DNA of 64,000 nucleotides from JBEDUK01 sp963781595. GTDB lineage: Bacteria; Actinomycetota; UBA4738. The stretch lies in the NCBI GenBank assembly GCA_963781595.1, contig CAWAGG010000006.1, forward strand, positions 1,736,001-1,800,000, written 5' to 3'. Shown here piece after piece: positions 29,719-36,878 of the stretch (positions are counted from its first letter, which is position 1; each line of letters begins with the position of its first letter). Under the pieces are notes generated by a model. It saw nothing but the letters and a program-made list of their open reading frames with translations. It ran no database searches and was not told where the DNA came from. A program made the translations under genes and the position numbers.

Positions 29719-30510
29719 CTACCGCTCCGGGTCGACGTTCTCTATCTTGTTCGCCGGCGAACCCGGCGGACTGAACACCCCGAGCAGCCGCAGAACCTCC
29801 GAGCTGACGTTCTCCAGGCAATGCGGCACGCCGGGCGGCAGGAAGATGCTGGTGCCCCGGTGGATCGGGACGTGACGGTCGTCGATGTGCACCACGCCCT
29901 CCCCGCCGAGGATGTAGATGACCTCCTCGTACGTATGCGTGTGGTACGGCGCGCGGCTCTTCTCGATGAAGCCGACGAACTGGGTCACGGTTCGGCATCC
30001 GAACCGCGGGTCGACCATCAGCTTGAAGTACCGATCGTCGCCCGCCGGGATCCGCGGTTCGTCCTCCTCGCGGACCACCGCAGGCCCATCGTCACCCCGG
30101 ACGTCGAGCCCGTCGCCGCGCCCGGGCTGCGGGGAGAGGACCGACACCAGGAGCGCGTCCTCACCCTGGTCGACGTCGAACCGGTACGGAGCACCTGCCG
30201 GCACGAACAGCGCCGACCCGGGCTCCAGGTCGAACCCCTCGCCCGAAACAATGGCTCGCGCGCGGCCGGATGCCAGGTAGACGACATCCTCGCTGGCGGC
30301 GTTGCGCAGGTCCTCGGTCCGACCGGCCGTGAGGCGAACCACGCGCTGGATCAGCTGCCGGCAGTCGGTCCGCCCGTCGATCGGTTCTCGGAGGGTCGCC
30401 GTCGCGCCGGCCGCCCCGAACGGCTCCATCGGCAGGTCGGCCTCGTGAACGACCGCAGCGCGGCGACCGTCGGGCGCGGCCGGGAGCGGGGTCGGATCGG
30501 GACCGGTCAC
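29719..30510 (-). CDS. Bicupin domain protein
   Basis: 263-residue protein with two cupin barrels. The second carries the clearest metal site: PYHTHTYEEVIYILGGEG supplies two His and a Glu, with a later His in GVPHCLENVS. The first barrel (about 50-140, with VVYLASGRARAIVSGEG) lacks the full His set. The GTG at 30510 was chosen because a TACGCT -10 hexamer lies 8 nt upstream. Such proteins include dioxygenases, isomerases and regulators, so the activity is open. The gene is divergent from the HAF-repeat gene. Confidence 0.78.
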   Translation of the reverse strand: MTGPDPTPLPAAPDGRRAAVVHEADLPMEPFGAAGATATLREPIDGRTDCRQLIQRVVRLTAGRTEDLRNAASEDVVYLASGRARAIVSGEGFDLEPGSALFVPAGAPYRFDVDQGEDALLVSVLSPQPGRGDGLDVRGDDGPAVVREEDEPRIPAGDDRYFKLMVDPRFGCRTVTQFVGFIEKSRAPYHTHTYEEVIYILGGEGVVHIDDRHVPIHRGTSIFLPPGVPHCLENVSSEVLRLLGVFSPPGSPANKIENVDPER

Positions 30511-30518
30511 GGCCGACG

Positions 30519-30524
30519 AGCGTA
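30519..30524 (-). promoter_or_regulatory. Candidate -10 hexamer for the cupin gene
   Basis: Minus-strand TACGCT ends 8 nt before the GTG start, the same leaderless layout seen at several housekeeping genes. It lies 17 bp from copy 3 of the shared upstream motif, which points the other way. Confidence 0.42.
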
Positions 30525-30541
30525 GCGCACCGAGCGGCGCG

Positions 30542-30562
30542 TCCCTTAAGGCGACCCGAAGC
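30542..30562 (+). promoter_or_regulatory. Shared upstream motif, copy 3 (before the HAF-repeat gene)
   Basis: Core CCCTTAAGGCGACCCGAAGC on the + strand, 73 nt before the ATG at 30636. It differs from copy 2 at only two positions over 21 bp. It is also close to the divergent cupin promoter and could influence both genes. Confidence 0.6.
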
Positions 30563-30584
30563 CTTCGCGGCCACGATGGGAACG

Positions 30585-30618
30585 AACGGTCGCTCGGAGG
30601 GAACGGTCGCTCGGAGGG
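30585..30618 (+). repeat. 17-bp perfect tandem duplication in a 5' leader
   Basis: AACGGTCGCTCGGAGGG occurs twice back to back, immediately before the GAAGGAGGG ribosome site of the HAF-repeat gene. Each unit carries its own GGAGGG, so the leader offers several ribosome-binding-like sites. Confidence 0.8.
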
Positions 30619-30635
30619 AACGAAGGAGGGTCGCC

Positions 30636-31556
30636 ATGCAACGGTTCGCATCGACCGAGTCGGCACCGCGGGCCGGAGGACCGGGGGTTTCCCGGCGCCG
30701 GCGCCTGAACGCGGTGATCGCGCTGGTCGTCGTCCTGCCCGTGATGGTGCTCGCGCTGGCTGCGACGCAGACGCCGGCGTTCGCTTCCAGCTTCGTGCAG
30801 ATCGACTACCCAGGTGGGACCGATACCAGCGCGATGGGCATCAACAACAGGGGCGACATCGTCGGCGACTATTACGACGGCTCGGGTACCGAGCACGGGT
30901 TCCTGCTGTCGAATGGCGTCTACTCGACGCTCGATCCGCCGGGCGCCACCTGGTCGTTCGCGATCGGGATCAGTCGCAACCGCGTCATCGTCGGCGGGTA
31001 CACCGACCGGCAAGGAGCGGAGCACGGCTACGTGCTCAAGAAGGGCGTGTACACGACGATCGACGTCCCCGGCGCCACGTCGACCGACGGCGGGAGGGCT
31101 AGGGGGAAGGTCGTCACGGGGTGGTACTTCGACGGGGCCAACGTGGAGCATGGCTTCCGGCTGAAGAACGGCGTCTACGGCACGATTGACGTCCCCGGAG
31201 CGACGAGCACCGAGTGCCACGGGCTCGGCAAGGGCGGTCGGGTCGTCGGCCAGTTCGAGGACGGCTCCGGGATCCACGGGTTCCTCAAGCACGGCGGCGC
31301 GTTCACCACGATCGACGTCCCGGGCTCCACGTTCACCGAGGCGGCCGACATCAACCGGTACGGCCACATCGTGGGTGACTACGACGAGCCGAACGGGACG
31401 CACGGCTTCCTGCTGCGGAACGGAACCTTCACCACGATCGACTACCCCGGGATCGGCGGCGCGCAGACGTTCGGGCTCAACGACAGCGACACGGTGGTCG
31501 GCACGTACAAGGACGCCACCGGCTTCCACGGGTTCGTCGTGTCCGGCCTCTCATGA
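30636..31556 (+). CDS. Exported HAF-repeat (propeller-like) protein
   Basis: 306-residue exported protein. A twin-Arg-containing basic start (SRRRRLNAV) and a hydrophobic helix end near TPAFASS. The rest is about six repeats of roughly 43 residues built on TIDVPGATST, an IVGxY strand, and HGFLLxNGxY. This matches the HAF repeat of extracellular proteins, thought to form a propeller. The ATG at 30636 has a GAAGGAGGG ribosome site. The next gene overlaps by 4 bp. Function is unknown, and surface binding or adhesion is plausible. Confidence 0.8.
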   Translation: MQRFASTESAPRAGGPGVSRRRRLNAVIALVVVLPVMVLALAATQTPAFASSFVQIDYPGGTDTSAMGINNRGDIVGDYYDGSGTEHGFLLSNGVYSTLDPPGATWSFAIGISRNRVIVGGYTDRQGAEHGYVLKKGVYTTIDVPGATSTDGGRARGKVVTGWYFDGANVEHGFRLKNGVYGTIDVPGATSTECHGLGKGGRVVGQFEDGSGIHGFLKHGGAFTTIDVPGSTFTEAADINRYGHIVGDYDEPNGTHGFLLRNGTFTTIDYPGIGGAQTFGLNDSDTVVGTYKDATGFHGFVVSGLS

Positions 31557-32146
31557 CTGGTCGCGACCGGCACGGCTCGGCGAGGACGACCGGAGAGGGA
31601 GGCTGGCCGATGGGTGCTCGACGATCACTGGGTCGCCTGACGTGGATCACCGGGCTCGCGGTCCTGTCCATGATCGCGGTGCAGCAGACGGTTGCGAGTG
31701 GCCGTGGTGCGCCCCCCACCTCGATCCATGCGGACAAGGGGGCCAAACGGATCGTGGCGATGGTGTCGGACGAGACCTCGCATATGGAGGGTCAGTCTCC
31801 GGACTGGCAGACGCTCGCGACGACGTCCATCACGGTCCCGCCGAACCAGAAGGGCATCATCGTCGCGCGGTTCTCCGCGGAGGCGCTCTGCGACAGTCAC
31901 TTCTCCGGGTGGTGCTCGGTGCGGATCGTCATCGACCGCCATGAGATGGAGCCAGCGGCCGGCTTCGACTTCGCGTTCGCCCAACCCGAGGACGAGCACG
32001 CGGCCGAGAGCCACCAGATCGAGCGCGTGATGAGCGGGGTGGGATCAGGCACGCACACCATCGAGGTGCAGTGGGGAGTCACCGGGGGCGCGAGCCTCTT
32101 CGAGCTCGACGACTGGATGCTCGACGTCGAGTACTGGAGGCAGTGA
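31553..32146 (+). CDS. Exported protein of unknown function
   Basis: 197 residues from the ATG that overlaps the HAF-repeat gene (ATGA). An ATG at 31610 with GGGAGG upstream is an alternative start that gives a cleaner signal peptide (LTWITGLAVLSMIAV). The mature part has alternating hydrophobic strands and ends with a TIEVQWGVTGG...LDDWMLDVEYW segment, consistent with a beta-sandwich. Two Cys (in ALCDSHFSGWCSV) could form a disulfide outside the cell. No family is recognised, but coupling to the HAF-repeat gene suggests a shared extracellular role. Confidence 0.68.
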   Translation: MTGRDRHGSARTTGEGGWPMGARRSLGRLTWITGLAVLSMIAVQQTVASGRGAPPTSIHADKGAKRIVAMVSDETSHMEGQSPDWQTLATTSITVPPNQKGIIVARFSAEALCDSHFSGWCSVRIVIDRHEMEPAAGFDFAFAQPEDEHAAESHQIERVMSGVGSGTHTIEVQWGVTGGASLFELDDWMLDVEYWRQ

Positions 32147-32180
32147 GGGCCGGTCCGGTGGCCGGGCACTCGTCAGGTGG

Positions 32181-33362
32181 TCAGCGGTTGACGACAGCCG
32201 CCAGCTCCCTGAGTGCGTGATGGAGCTCAGCCTCCGTCGTGAACCCGTGGGGCGCGACGCGGATCGCGCGGCCCCGTGCCGAGGTGACGATCCCGCGGGC
32301 TCGAAGCTCGGCCTCGACGGCGTGCGACGCGTCGGCGGAACCCGTGTCGACCGCCGTGGTCGCGCCCTTCGCCTCCGCCGTATGCGCTCCGAGGACGCGC
32401 AGGCCGAGTTCGGCGCACGTCTCCAGCGCGCGACGTGACAGGTGCAGGATCCGGTCGCGGATCGCCTCGACCCCGACGCCGGCGATCAGCTCGATCCCGG
32501 CGCGGGCCGCGTACGCGTTCACGATCGGGGGCGTGCCCAGGTCGAACCGCGACGCGCGGTCCGGGTAGTCCAGCGTCGTCGGATCGAACGCGAACGGATC
32601 GACGCGGCCGAACCAGCCCGTGACGGTCGGCTCCAGCCGGTCGCGCACGCGCGGCGAGACGTAGAGGAACGCGATGCCGGCGGTGCCCATCAGGTACTTG
32701 AGGACGCCGCCGCCCAGCAGGTCGACGCCCAGCGCCGCCACGTCGATCGGCACCGTCCCGAGGGACTGGTACGCGTCGCAGTAGCTCAGCGCGCCCGCGT
32801 CCCGCGCCGCGGCCACGACCGGCTCGGGTTCGACCAGCGAGCCGTTCGCGTAGACGACGTGCGGGAACGACACCAGCCCGGTCGAATCGTCAACCATGTT
32901 GACGAAATCACCCGCGGACAGCGCTTGCGTGGCGTCGCGTTCGACCCGATCGACGCGCCAGCCGTACCGCGTGGCCGCCTCCCACGCCTGGCCGACGCCG
33001 GGGAACTCGAGCGTGCTGGACACGATCCGACGCCGGCGCTGGTCGCCCGGCCGGCTCACCAGCGCGCTGACCACCGACGAGACCAGCTGCGACTCGGAGG
33101 TCCCGACCGCCACGTCCTCGGGCGCGGCGCCGATCAGCGACGCGAACGCCGCGCGGGCGCGTTCGACCTCCTCGACCCAGCCGCCCCAGTGCATCCCGAG
33201 CGTCGACCAGCTCTCGGTGAACGCGGCGAGCGCCGCCTCGACGGGCAGCGACAGCGGCGCCTGGGAGCAGTTCGCCAGGTAGACGGTCGAACCGAGCAGC
33301 GGAACCTGCGCGCGGAACGCCCGGAGCGTCTCGGACAGGTCCGCGGGCGCGTCGGTCCTCAC
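32181..33362 (-). CDS. Class V aminotransferase-fold PLP enzyme (cysteine desulfurase/kynureninase-like)
   Basis: 393-residue fold-type I PLP enzyme. The PLP lysine is in GGGVLKYLMGTAG near 220-232, the pyridine-N Asp is in SYCDAYQSLG near 193-202, and SSTLEFPG fits the substrate-side loop. The overall pattern resembles kynureninase, isopenicillin-N-epimerase-like and desulfurase-like proteins more than a true transaminase. There is no mobile catalytic Cys loop typical of NifS/IscS. It is the last gene of a compact minus-strand operon and starts 4 bp after the cyclase gene. Its substrate is not known. Confidence 0.82.
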   Translation of the reverse strand: MRTDAPADLSETLRAFRAQVPLLGSTVYLANCSQAPLSLPVEAALAAFTESWSTLGMHWGGWVEEVERARAAFASLIGAAPEDVAVGTSESQLVSSVVSALVSRPGDQRRRRIVSSTLEFPGVGQAWEAATRYGWRVDRVERDATQALSAGDFVNMVDDSTGLVSFPHVVYANGSLVEPEPVVAAARDAGALSYCDAYQSLGTVPIDVAALGVDLLGGGVLKYLMGTAGIAFLYVSPRVRDRLEPTVTGWFGRVDPFAFDPTTLDYPDRASRFDLGTPPIVNAYAARAGIELIAGVGVEAIRDRILHLSRRALETCAELGLRVLGAHTAEAKGATTAVDTGSADASHAVEAELRARGIVTSARGRAIRVAPHGFTTEAELHHALRELAAVVNR

Positions 33363-33366
33363 CGGG

Positions 33367-34140
33367 TCACCGTTCGACCAGCGCGAACACCCGGACGGGA
33401 GAGCCCGAACCGCCGGTGATCTTCAGCGGCGCGACGACGACGATCGCCCCGGTGGGGGGGAGCTGCGCCAGGTTCGCCAGCTGCGTCAGCCCGTACTTGT
33501 TCGCGCCCAGCAGGAACGTATGGCACGGGAACGCCGGGTCGAACGCATGCGCCGCGCCCGCGTCGGTCCCGACCGTTTCGACCCCGACGCCGACGAACGG
33601 CGACTCCTCGGCGATCCACTTCGCGCACTCGATGCTGAACCCCGGCGTGTGCGGACCGGTCTCGTCGGCGTTCGCGTACGCGGCCGGATCCTGGGCGCGG
33701 GCGTCCCAGCCGGTGCGGTACAGGAGCCACGAGCCCCCGACGATCGCGCCGTGCTGGGCTTCGAACGCCCGGATGTCGTCGATCTGCAGCAGGAAGTCCG
33801 GGTCCGCGGCAGCCTCGGCGCTCCTGTCGACCACGACGGCGGGCCCGACCAGCCGGGACGGGGGGACCTGCGAGACATCGTCCAGGTCGCGGCCCGTGAC
33901 CCAGTGGATCGGCGCGTCGAAGTGCGTCCCCGTGTGCTCTCCGGTGTCGAACGCGTTCCAGTACCAGGCGGGCCCGTCGTCGTCGTACTTCGAGAGCAGC
34001 CGGCGCGAGAACGTCGGCGTGTTCGCGAACGGCGGCGGGAGCTGCAGGATCGGGGTCGCTTCGTTGAGCGGCTGCGTCAGGTCGATCACCTCCACCGAGC
34101 CGTCGGCGAGGGCAGCGGCCAGATCGGCGAGCGTCGTCAT
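33367..34140 (-). CDS. Cyclase family (kynurenine formamidase-like) metal-dependent hydrolase
   Basis: 257-residue protein of the PF04199 cyclase/formamidase family, which hydrolyses amides, formamides or lactone-like bonds with divalent metal. The signature HTGTHFDAPIHW (about 69-80) supplies the metal-binding His/Asp set. VIDLTQPLNEATPI is the usual N-terminal strand. ECAKWIAEESPFVGVGVETVG and the closing APLKITGGSGSPVRVFAL match the family core. A kynurenine role cannot be assumed, because the rest of that pathway is missing. Its neighbours are a TPP decarboxylase and a PLP enzyme. Confidence 0.85.
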   Translation of the reverse strand: MTTLADLAAALADGSVEVIDLTQPLNEATPILQLPPPFANTPTFSRRLLSKYDDDGPAWYWNAFDTGEHTGTHFDAPIHWVTGRDLDDVSQVPPSRLVGPAVVVDRSAEAAADPDFLLQIDDIRAFEAQHGAIVGGSWLLYRTGWDARAQDPAAYANADETGPHTPGFSIECAKWIAEESPFVGVGVETVGTDAGAAHAFDPAFPCHTFLLGANKYGLTQLANLAQLPPTGAIVVVAPLKITGGSGSPVRVFALVER

Positions 34141-34155
34141 GGGCGTTCTCCTCTC

Positions 34156-34743
34156 TCACGGCGCCGGCGAGCCGGCGTCGGGCAGGCCCTGGAGCCAGCG
34201 CGCGAACGCGAAACGGTTCTCGAGCATGTGGATGTCCATGTGGAACGACGCCGGCCCCACGTCCTCGACCTTCGCCACGACGACCGACAGCCGTTCGCGC
34301 TGGATCGAGTGGCGCGTGGCGGCGACGAAGTCGCCGAGCTGGTCGACGGTCACGGCGACGGGGATGCCGGCCGCGTGCGCGATGCCGCACAGGTCCGAGC
34401 CCGTGGACGTCGCGGTCGGGAACCCGCCGACCGACAGCAGGCTCTCGTTGTCGAACACGACGTGCGTCAGGTTCGTCGGCGCGTACCGCGCCATCGTCGT
34501 GAACGTGCCGAGGTTCATCAGGACCGAACCGTCCCCGTCGATCACGACGACCTTGCGGTCGGGCTTCGCCAGCGCGATCCCGAGGCCCATCGAGGACGCC
34601 AGGCCCATCGCGTGTTCGAGGTAGAAGAAGTTCTCCCGGTGTCCCAGCGAGTACAGCTCGACCGCGACGGCGCCCATGATCGTGACGACCGCGCAGTCCT
34701 GGAGGTCCGGGTAGATCGCCTCGAGCGCGTCGATGCGCTTCAC
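34156..34743 (-). CDS. TPP-binding decarboxylase beta subunit (sulfopyruvate/phosphonopyruvate decarboxylase-like)
   Basis: 195-residue TPP-domain protein. The cofactor motif runs from VIDGDGSVLMNLG to VVFDNESLLSVGG, the GDG...N pattern for Mg-TPP. It resembles the ComE subunit of sulfopyruvate decarboxylase. The partner pyrimidine-binding subunit is encoded just upstream, 7 bp away. Together they should decarboxylate a 3-substituted 2-oxo acid to an aldehyde. The exact substrate cannot be told from sequence. Confidence 0.82.
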   Translation of the reverse strand: MKRIDALEAIYPDLQDCAVVTIMGAVAVELYSLGHRENFFYLEHAMGLASSMGLGIALAKPDRKVVVIDGDGSVLMNLGTFTTMARYAPTNLTHVVFDNESLLSVGGFPTATSTGSDLCGIAHAAGIPVAVTVDQLGDFVAATRHSIQRERLSVVVAKVEDVGPASFHMDIHMLENRFAFARWLQGLPDAGSPAP

Positions 34744-34750
34744 GTCGCGG

Positions 34751-35275
34751 TCACGCCGGCACCGGCTCCTCCCACATCAGGTCGCGCGTCAGCAACACCG
34801 CGACCGGGGACATCGACGAGTGCGCGAGCGTCATCGCCTTCGCGATCCTGGGTTCGGCCTCCTCCGGGGTGCGCAGGACGTCGAACTGGATGTTCAGCGC
34901 GTCCAGCACGCGGCGCGTGTACCGGCCGCCCTCGGTCTGCCACGGGTCGCGTTCGCCGAAGTGGCCGCGGTCGCTGATGACCATGAACAGCGGGATCCTG
35001 TAGAGCATCGCGCCGGAGACGATCCCGTTGATCGCCTGCAGGAACCCGTGGTTCTGCATCAGCAGGGCCGTTCGCCACCCCGCGAGGTACGCGCCCATCG
35101 AGACGCCGACGCCCTCCTCCTCCTTCGCCAGGCGCACGAGGGTCATCGAAGGGTCGTCCTCGGCCATGCGGATCAGGTGGACGAGCCAGGTCTCGGGCAG
35201 CGCGCTGCACAGTTGCACGTCCGCGGCCTTCAGGGCCTCGTAGACGACCTTCGAGTTCGTCTCGGAGACGGGCAT
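34751..35275 (-). CDS. TPP-dependent decarboxylase alpha subunit (pyrimidine-binding)
   Basis: 174-residue protein matching the ComD-type alpha subunit. LVRLAKEEEGVGVSMGAYLAG carries the Glu that activates the TPP aminopyrimidine, and QNHGFLQAINGIVSGA is the next family landmark. Small separate alpha and beta subunits are a feature of sulfopyruvate-decarboxylase-like enzymes. In fused homologues the two halves form one chain of about 370 residues. It is followed closely by the beta subunit, cyclase and PLP genes. Confidence 0.83.
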   Translation of the reverse strand: MPVSETNSKVVYEALKAADVQLCSALPETWLVHLIRMAEDDPSMTLVRLAKEEEGVGVSMGAYLAGWRTALLMQNHGFLQAINGIVSGAMLYRIPLFMVISDRGHFGERDPWQTEGGRYTRRVLDALNIQFDVLRTPEEAEPRIAKAMTLAHSSMSPVAVLLTRDLMWEEPVPA

Positions 35276-35333
35276 GAGGGCCGAATCATGCCACGCGCCA
35301 GCCGACGGCGCGGCTCGGATGGGCCGTCGGGCG

Positions 35334-36284
35334 TCAGGCGAACGTGGGCCCCAGCGGCACCAGCGCGTCCAGGGCGGCGAGCTGTCCGTCGGTCAGGACC
35401 ACGGCGCCCGCGTCCGCGTTGTCCCGGACGTGGCGGGGGTTCGTACTGCCCACCAGCGTCGCCGACACGCCGGCCTGATGGAGGTTCCACGCGAGCGCCA
35501 GTTGCGCGAGCGTGCACCCGACCTCGCCCGCGATCGGTCGCATGCCGTCGAGGACGGCCTGCGCGCGTTCGAACCTCCCCGGCGAGAAGAGCCGCTGCCA
35601 GAACGGCCACTCCGCGAAGTCGTCGCCGACGGCGTGGCTGAAGTGGTCCGGCGAAGTGACCGCGCCGGTGAGCATGCCGTTCGCGAGCGGCTCGAACGTG
35701 ACGACGGCGATCCCGCGTTCACGACACCACCGGAAGAGCTCCCGGTGCTCGAGGTAGTCGATCAGGGAGAGGCCGTCCTGGACCGCGTCGACGGGCCCGA
35801 TCGCGAGGCAGCCTTCGATCTGCCCGCGGTCGAAGTTCGACAGGCCGACCGTGCGCACGAGCCCGTCGTCGGCGAGCGAGCGCATCGCGGCCCACGTCTC
35901 CTCGAGCGGGATGCCCGTCTCATCGGGGAAATGCAGGAAGTACAGGTCGATCCGGTCGACGCCCAGCCGTTCGAGGCTTCCAAGGCAGGCGGCGCGGATC
36001 TGGTCCGCGCGGAAGCCGGTGCCGTCCGGCGTGGGGGCGACCTTCGTCGCGATCCGCATCCGGCCGCGGGCGCCGGTCGAAGCGATCGCGGCGCCCACGA
36101 CGCGCTCGTTCGCCCGGTCCGAATACGCCTCGGACGTGTCGACCCAGTCGATGCCCGCGTCGAGCGAAGCCTCGAGGACGGCGTCCGCCTGGGAAGTGCC
36201 CGGCTCGTCGCCGAGCTCGAAGCCGCCCAGGCCGATCACGGACAGCTCGAGGCCGTCGCCTCCGATCGGTCCCGTCGTGCGCAC
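35334..36284 (-). CDS. Aldo/keto reductase
   Basis: 316-residue NADPH-type aldo/keto reductase. The catalytic tetrad is visible: Asp and Tyr in VDTSEAYSDRANE, Lys in IATKVAPTP and His in YFLHFPDE. The C-terminal nucleotide-binding end is VGSTNPRHVRDNA. GTG at 36284 was taken as start. It lies 58 bp before the decarboxylase alpha gene on the same strand. It could reduce the aldehyde that enzyme makes, which is inference from position. Confidence 0.9.
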   Translation of the reverse strand: MRTTGPIGGDGLELSVIGLGGFELGDEPGTSQADAVLEASLDAGIDWVDTSEAYSDRANERVVGAAIASTGARGRMRIATKVAPTPDGTGFRADQIRAACLGSLERLGVDRIDLYFLHFPDETGIPLEETWAAMRSLADDGLVRTVGLSNFDRGQIEGCLAIGPVDAVQDGLSLIDYLEHRELFRWCRERGIAVVTFEPLANGMLTGAVTSPDHFSHAVGDDFAEWPFWQRLFSPGRFERAQAVLDGMRPIAGEVGCTLAQLALAWNLHQAGVSATLVGSTNPRHVRDNADAGAVVLTDGQLAALDALVPLGPTFA

Positions 36285-36296
36285 GGCCGTACGTTG

Positions 36297-36752
36297 TCAG
36301 TCCGACCGGAGGCTGTCCAGTGTGGCCTGGAGCCGCCGCGCCCGCGTCTCGGGCTTCTTCGCGCTGGCGATCGCCTGCGCGTGCTCCTTGCGACGCGTGA
36401 ACGAGAGCTTCTCCCACGCGGCCTTCAGGGCCGGGTCCGCATCCAGGGCCGCCGCCAGGTCCGGCGGCGGTTCGACGGTCCGCTCGGCCGTGTCGCGCGC
36501 GAGCGTGATCTCGATCCGTGAACCGACGTCCGCGCCGATCTGCGCGAGGATCGCCTTCCGGATCCCGATGCACGTGATGCCGCCCATGCGAACGACCGAA
36601 CCTCGGTAGGGGACGCCGTCGAACGTGGCCTCGACCGGGATCCGCCCGCCGCCGCCGAGGGCGTCGACGACCTCGGGCGGGACCTCGACGAGGTGACCGC
36701 CGCCGCCCCGGTCGGTCGCGATGACCGTCGCCTGGAACCGCTGTTCGCCCAT
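36297..36752 (-). CDS. DUF1905 / YdeI (OmpD-associated) family protein
   Basis: 151-residue protein with a DUF1905 domain (about 5-85; EVPPEVVDALGGGGRIPVEATFDG and GITCIGIRKAILAQIG) and a C-terminal OmdA-type helical segment (about 100-150; WEKLSFTRRKEHAQAIASAKKPETRARRL). Such proteins are widespread in Actinobacteria and have no firmly established biochemical role. It is the most upstream gene of the minus-strand run and lies 12 bp before the aldo/keto reductase. A TAGCCT hexamer 46 nt upstream may be its promoter. Confidence 0.82.
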   Translation of the reverse strand: MGEQRFQATVIATDRGGGGHLVEVPPEVVDALGGGGRIPVEATFDGVPYRGSVVRMGGITCIGIRKAILAQIGADVGSRIEITLARDTAERTVEPPPDLAAALDADPALKAAWEKLSFTRRKEHAQAIASAKKPETRARRLQATLDSLRSD

Positions 36753-36878
36753 CGACCCGGCTTTCGCCCGCGCGCCCTTCGACCGCTCTGCGGTGCACAG
36801 GCTACCGGCCCCGCGGGCGCGGACGGACGGGTCAGCCATAGACTCATCGGAGACGAGCGTTCGGCGGGAGGCGTACCG

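Noticed and set aside
33367..34140. A tryptophan-kynurenine degradation operon
   Set aside because: The formamidase-like and kynureninase-like genes suggest it, but no dioxygenase is present and the TPP decarboxylase does not belong to that route.
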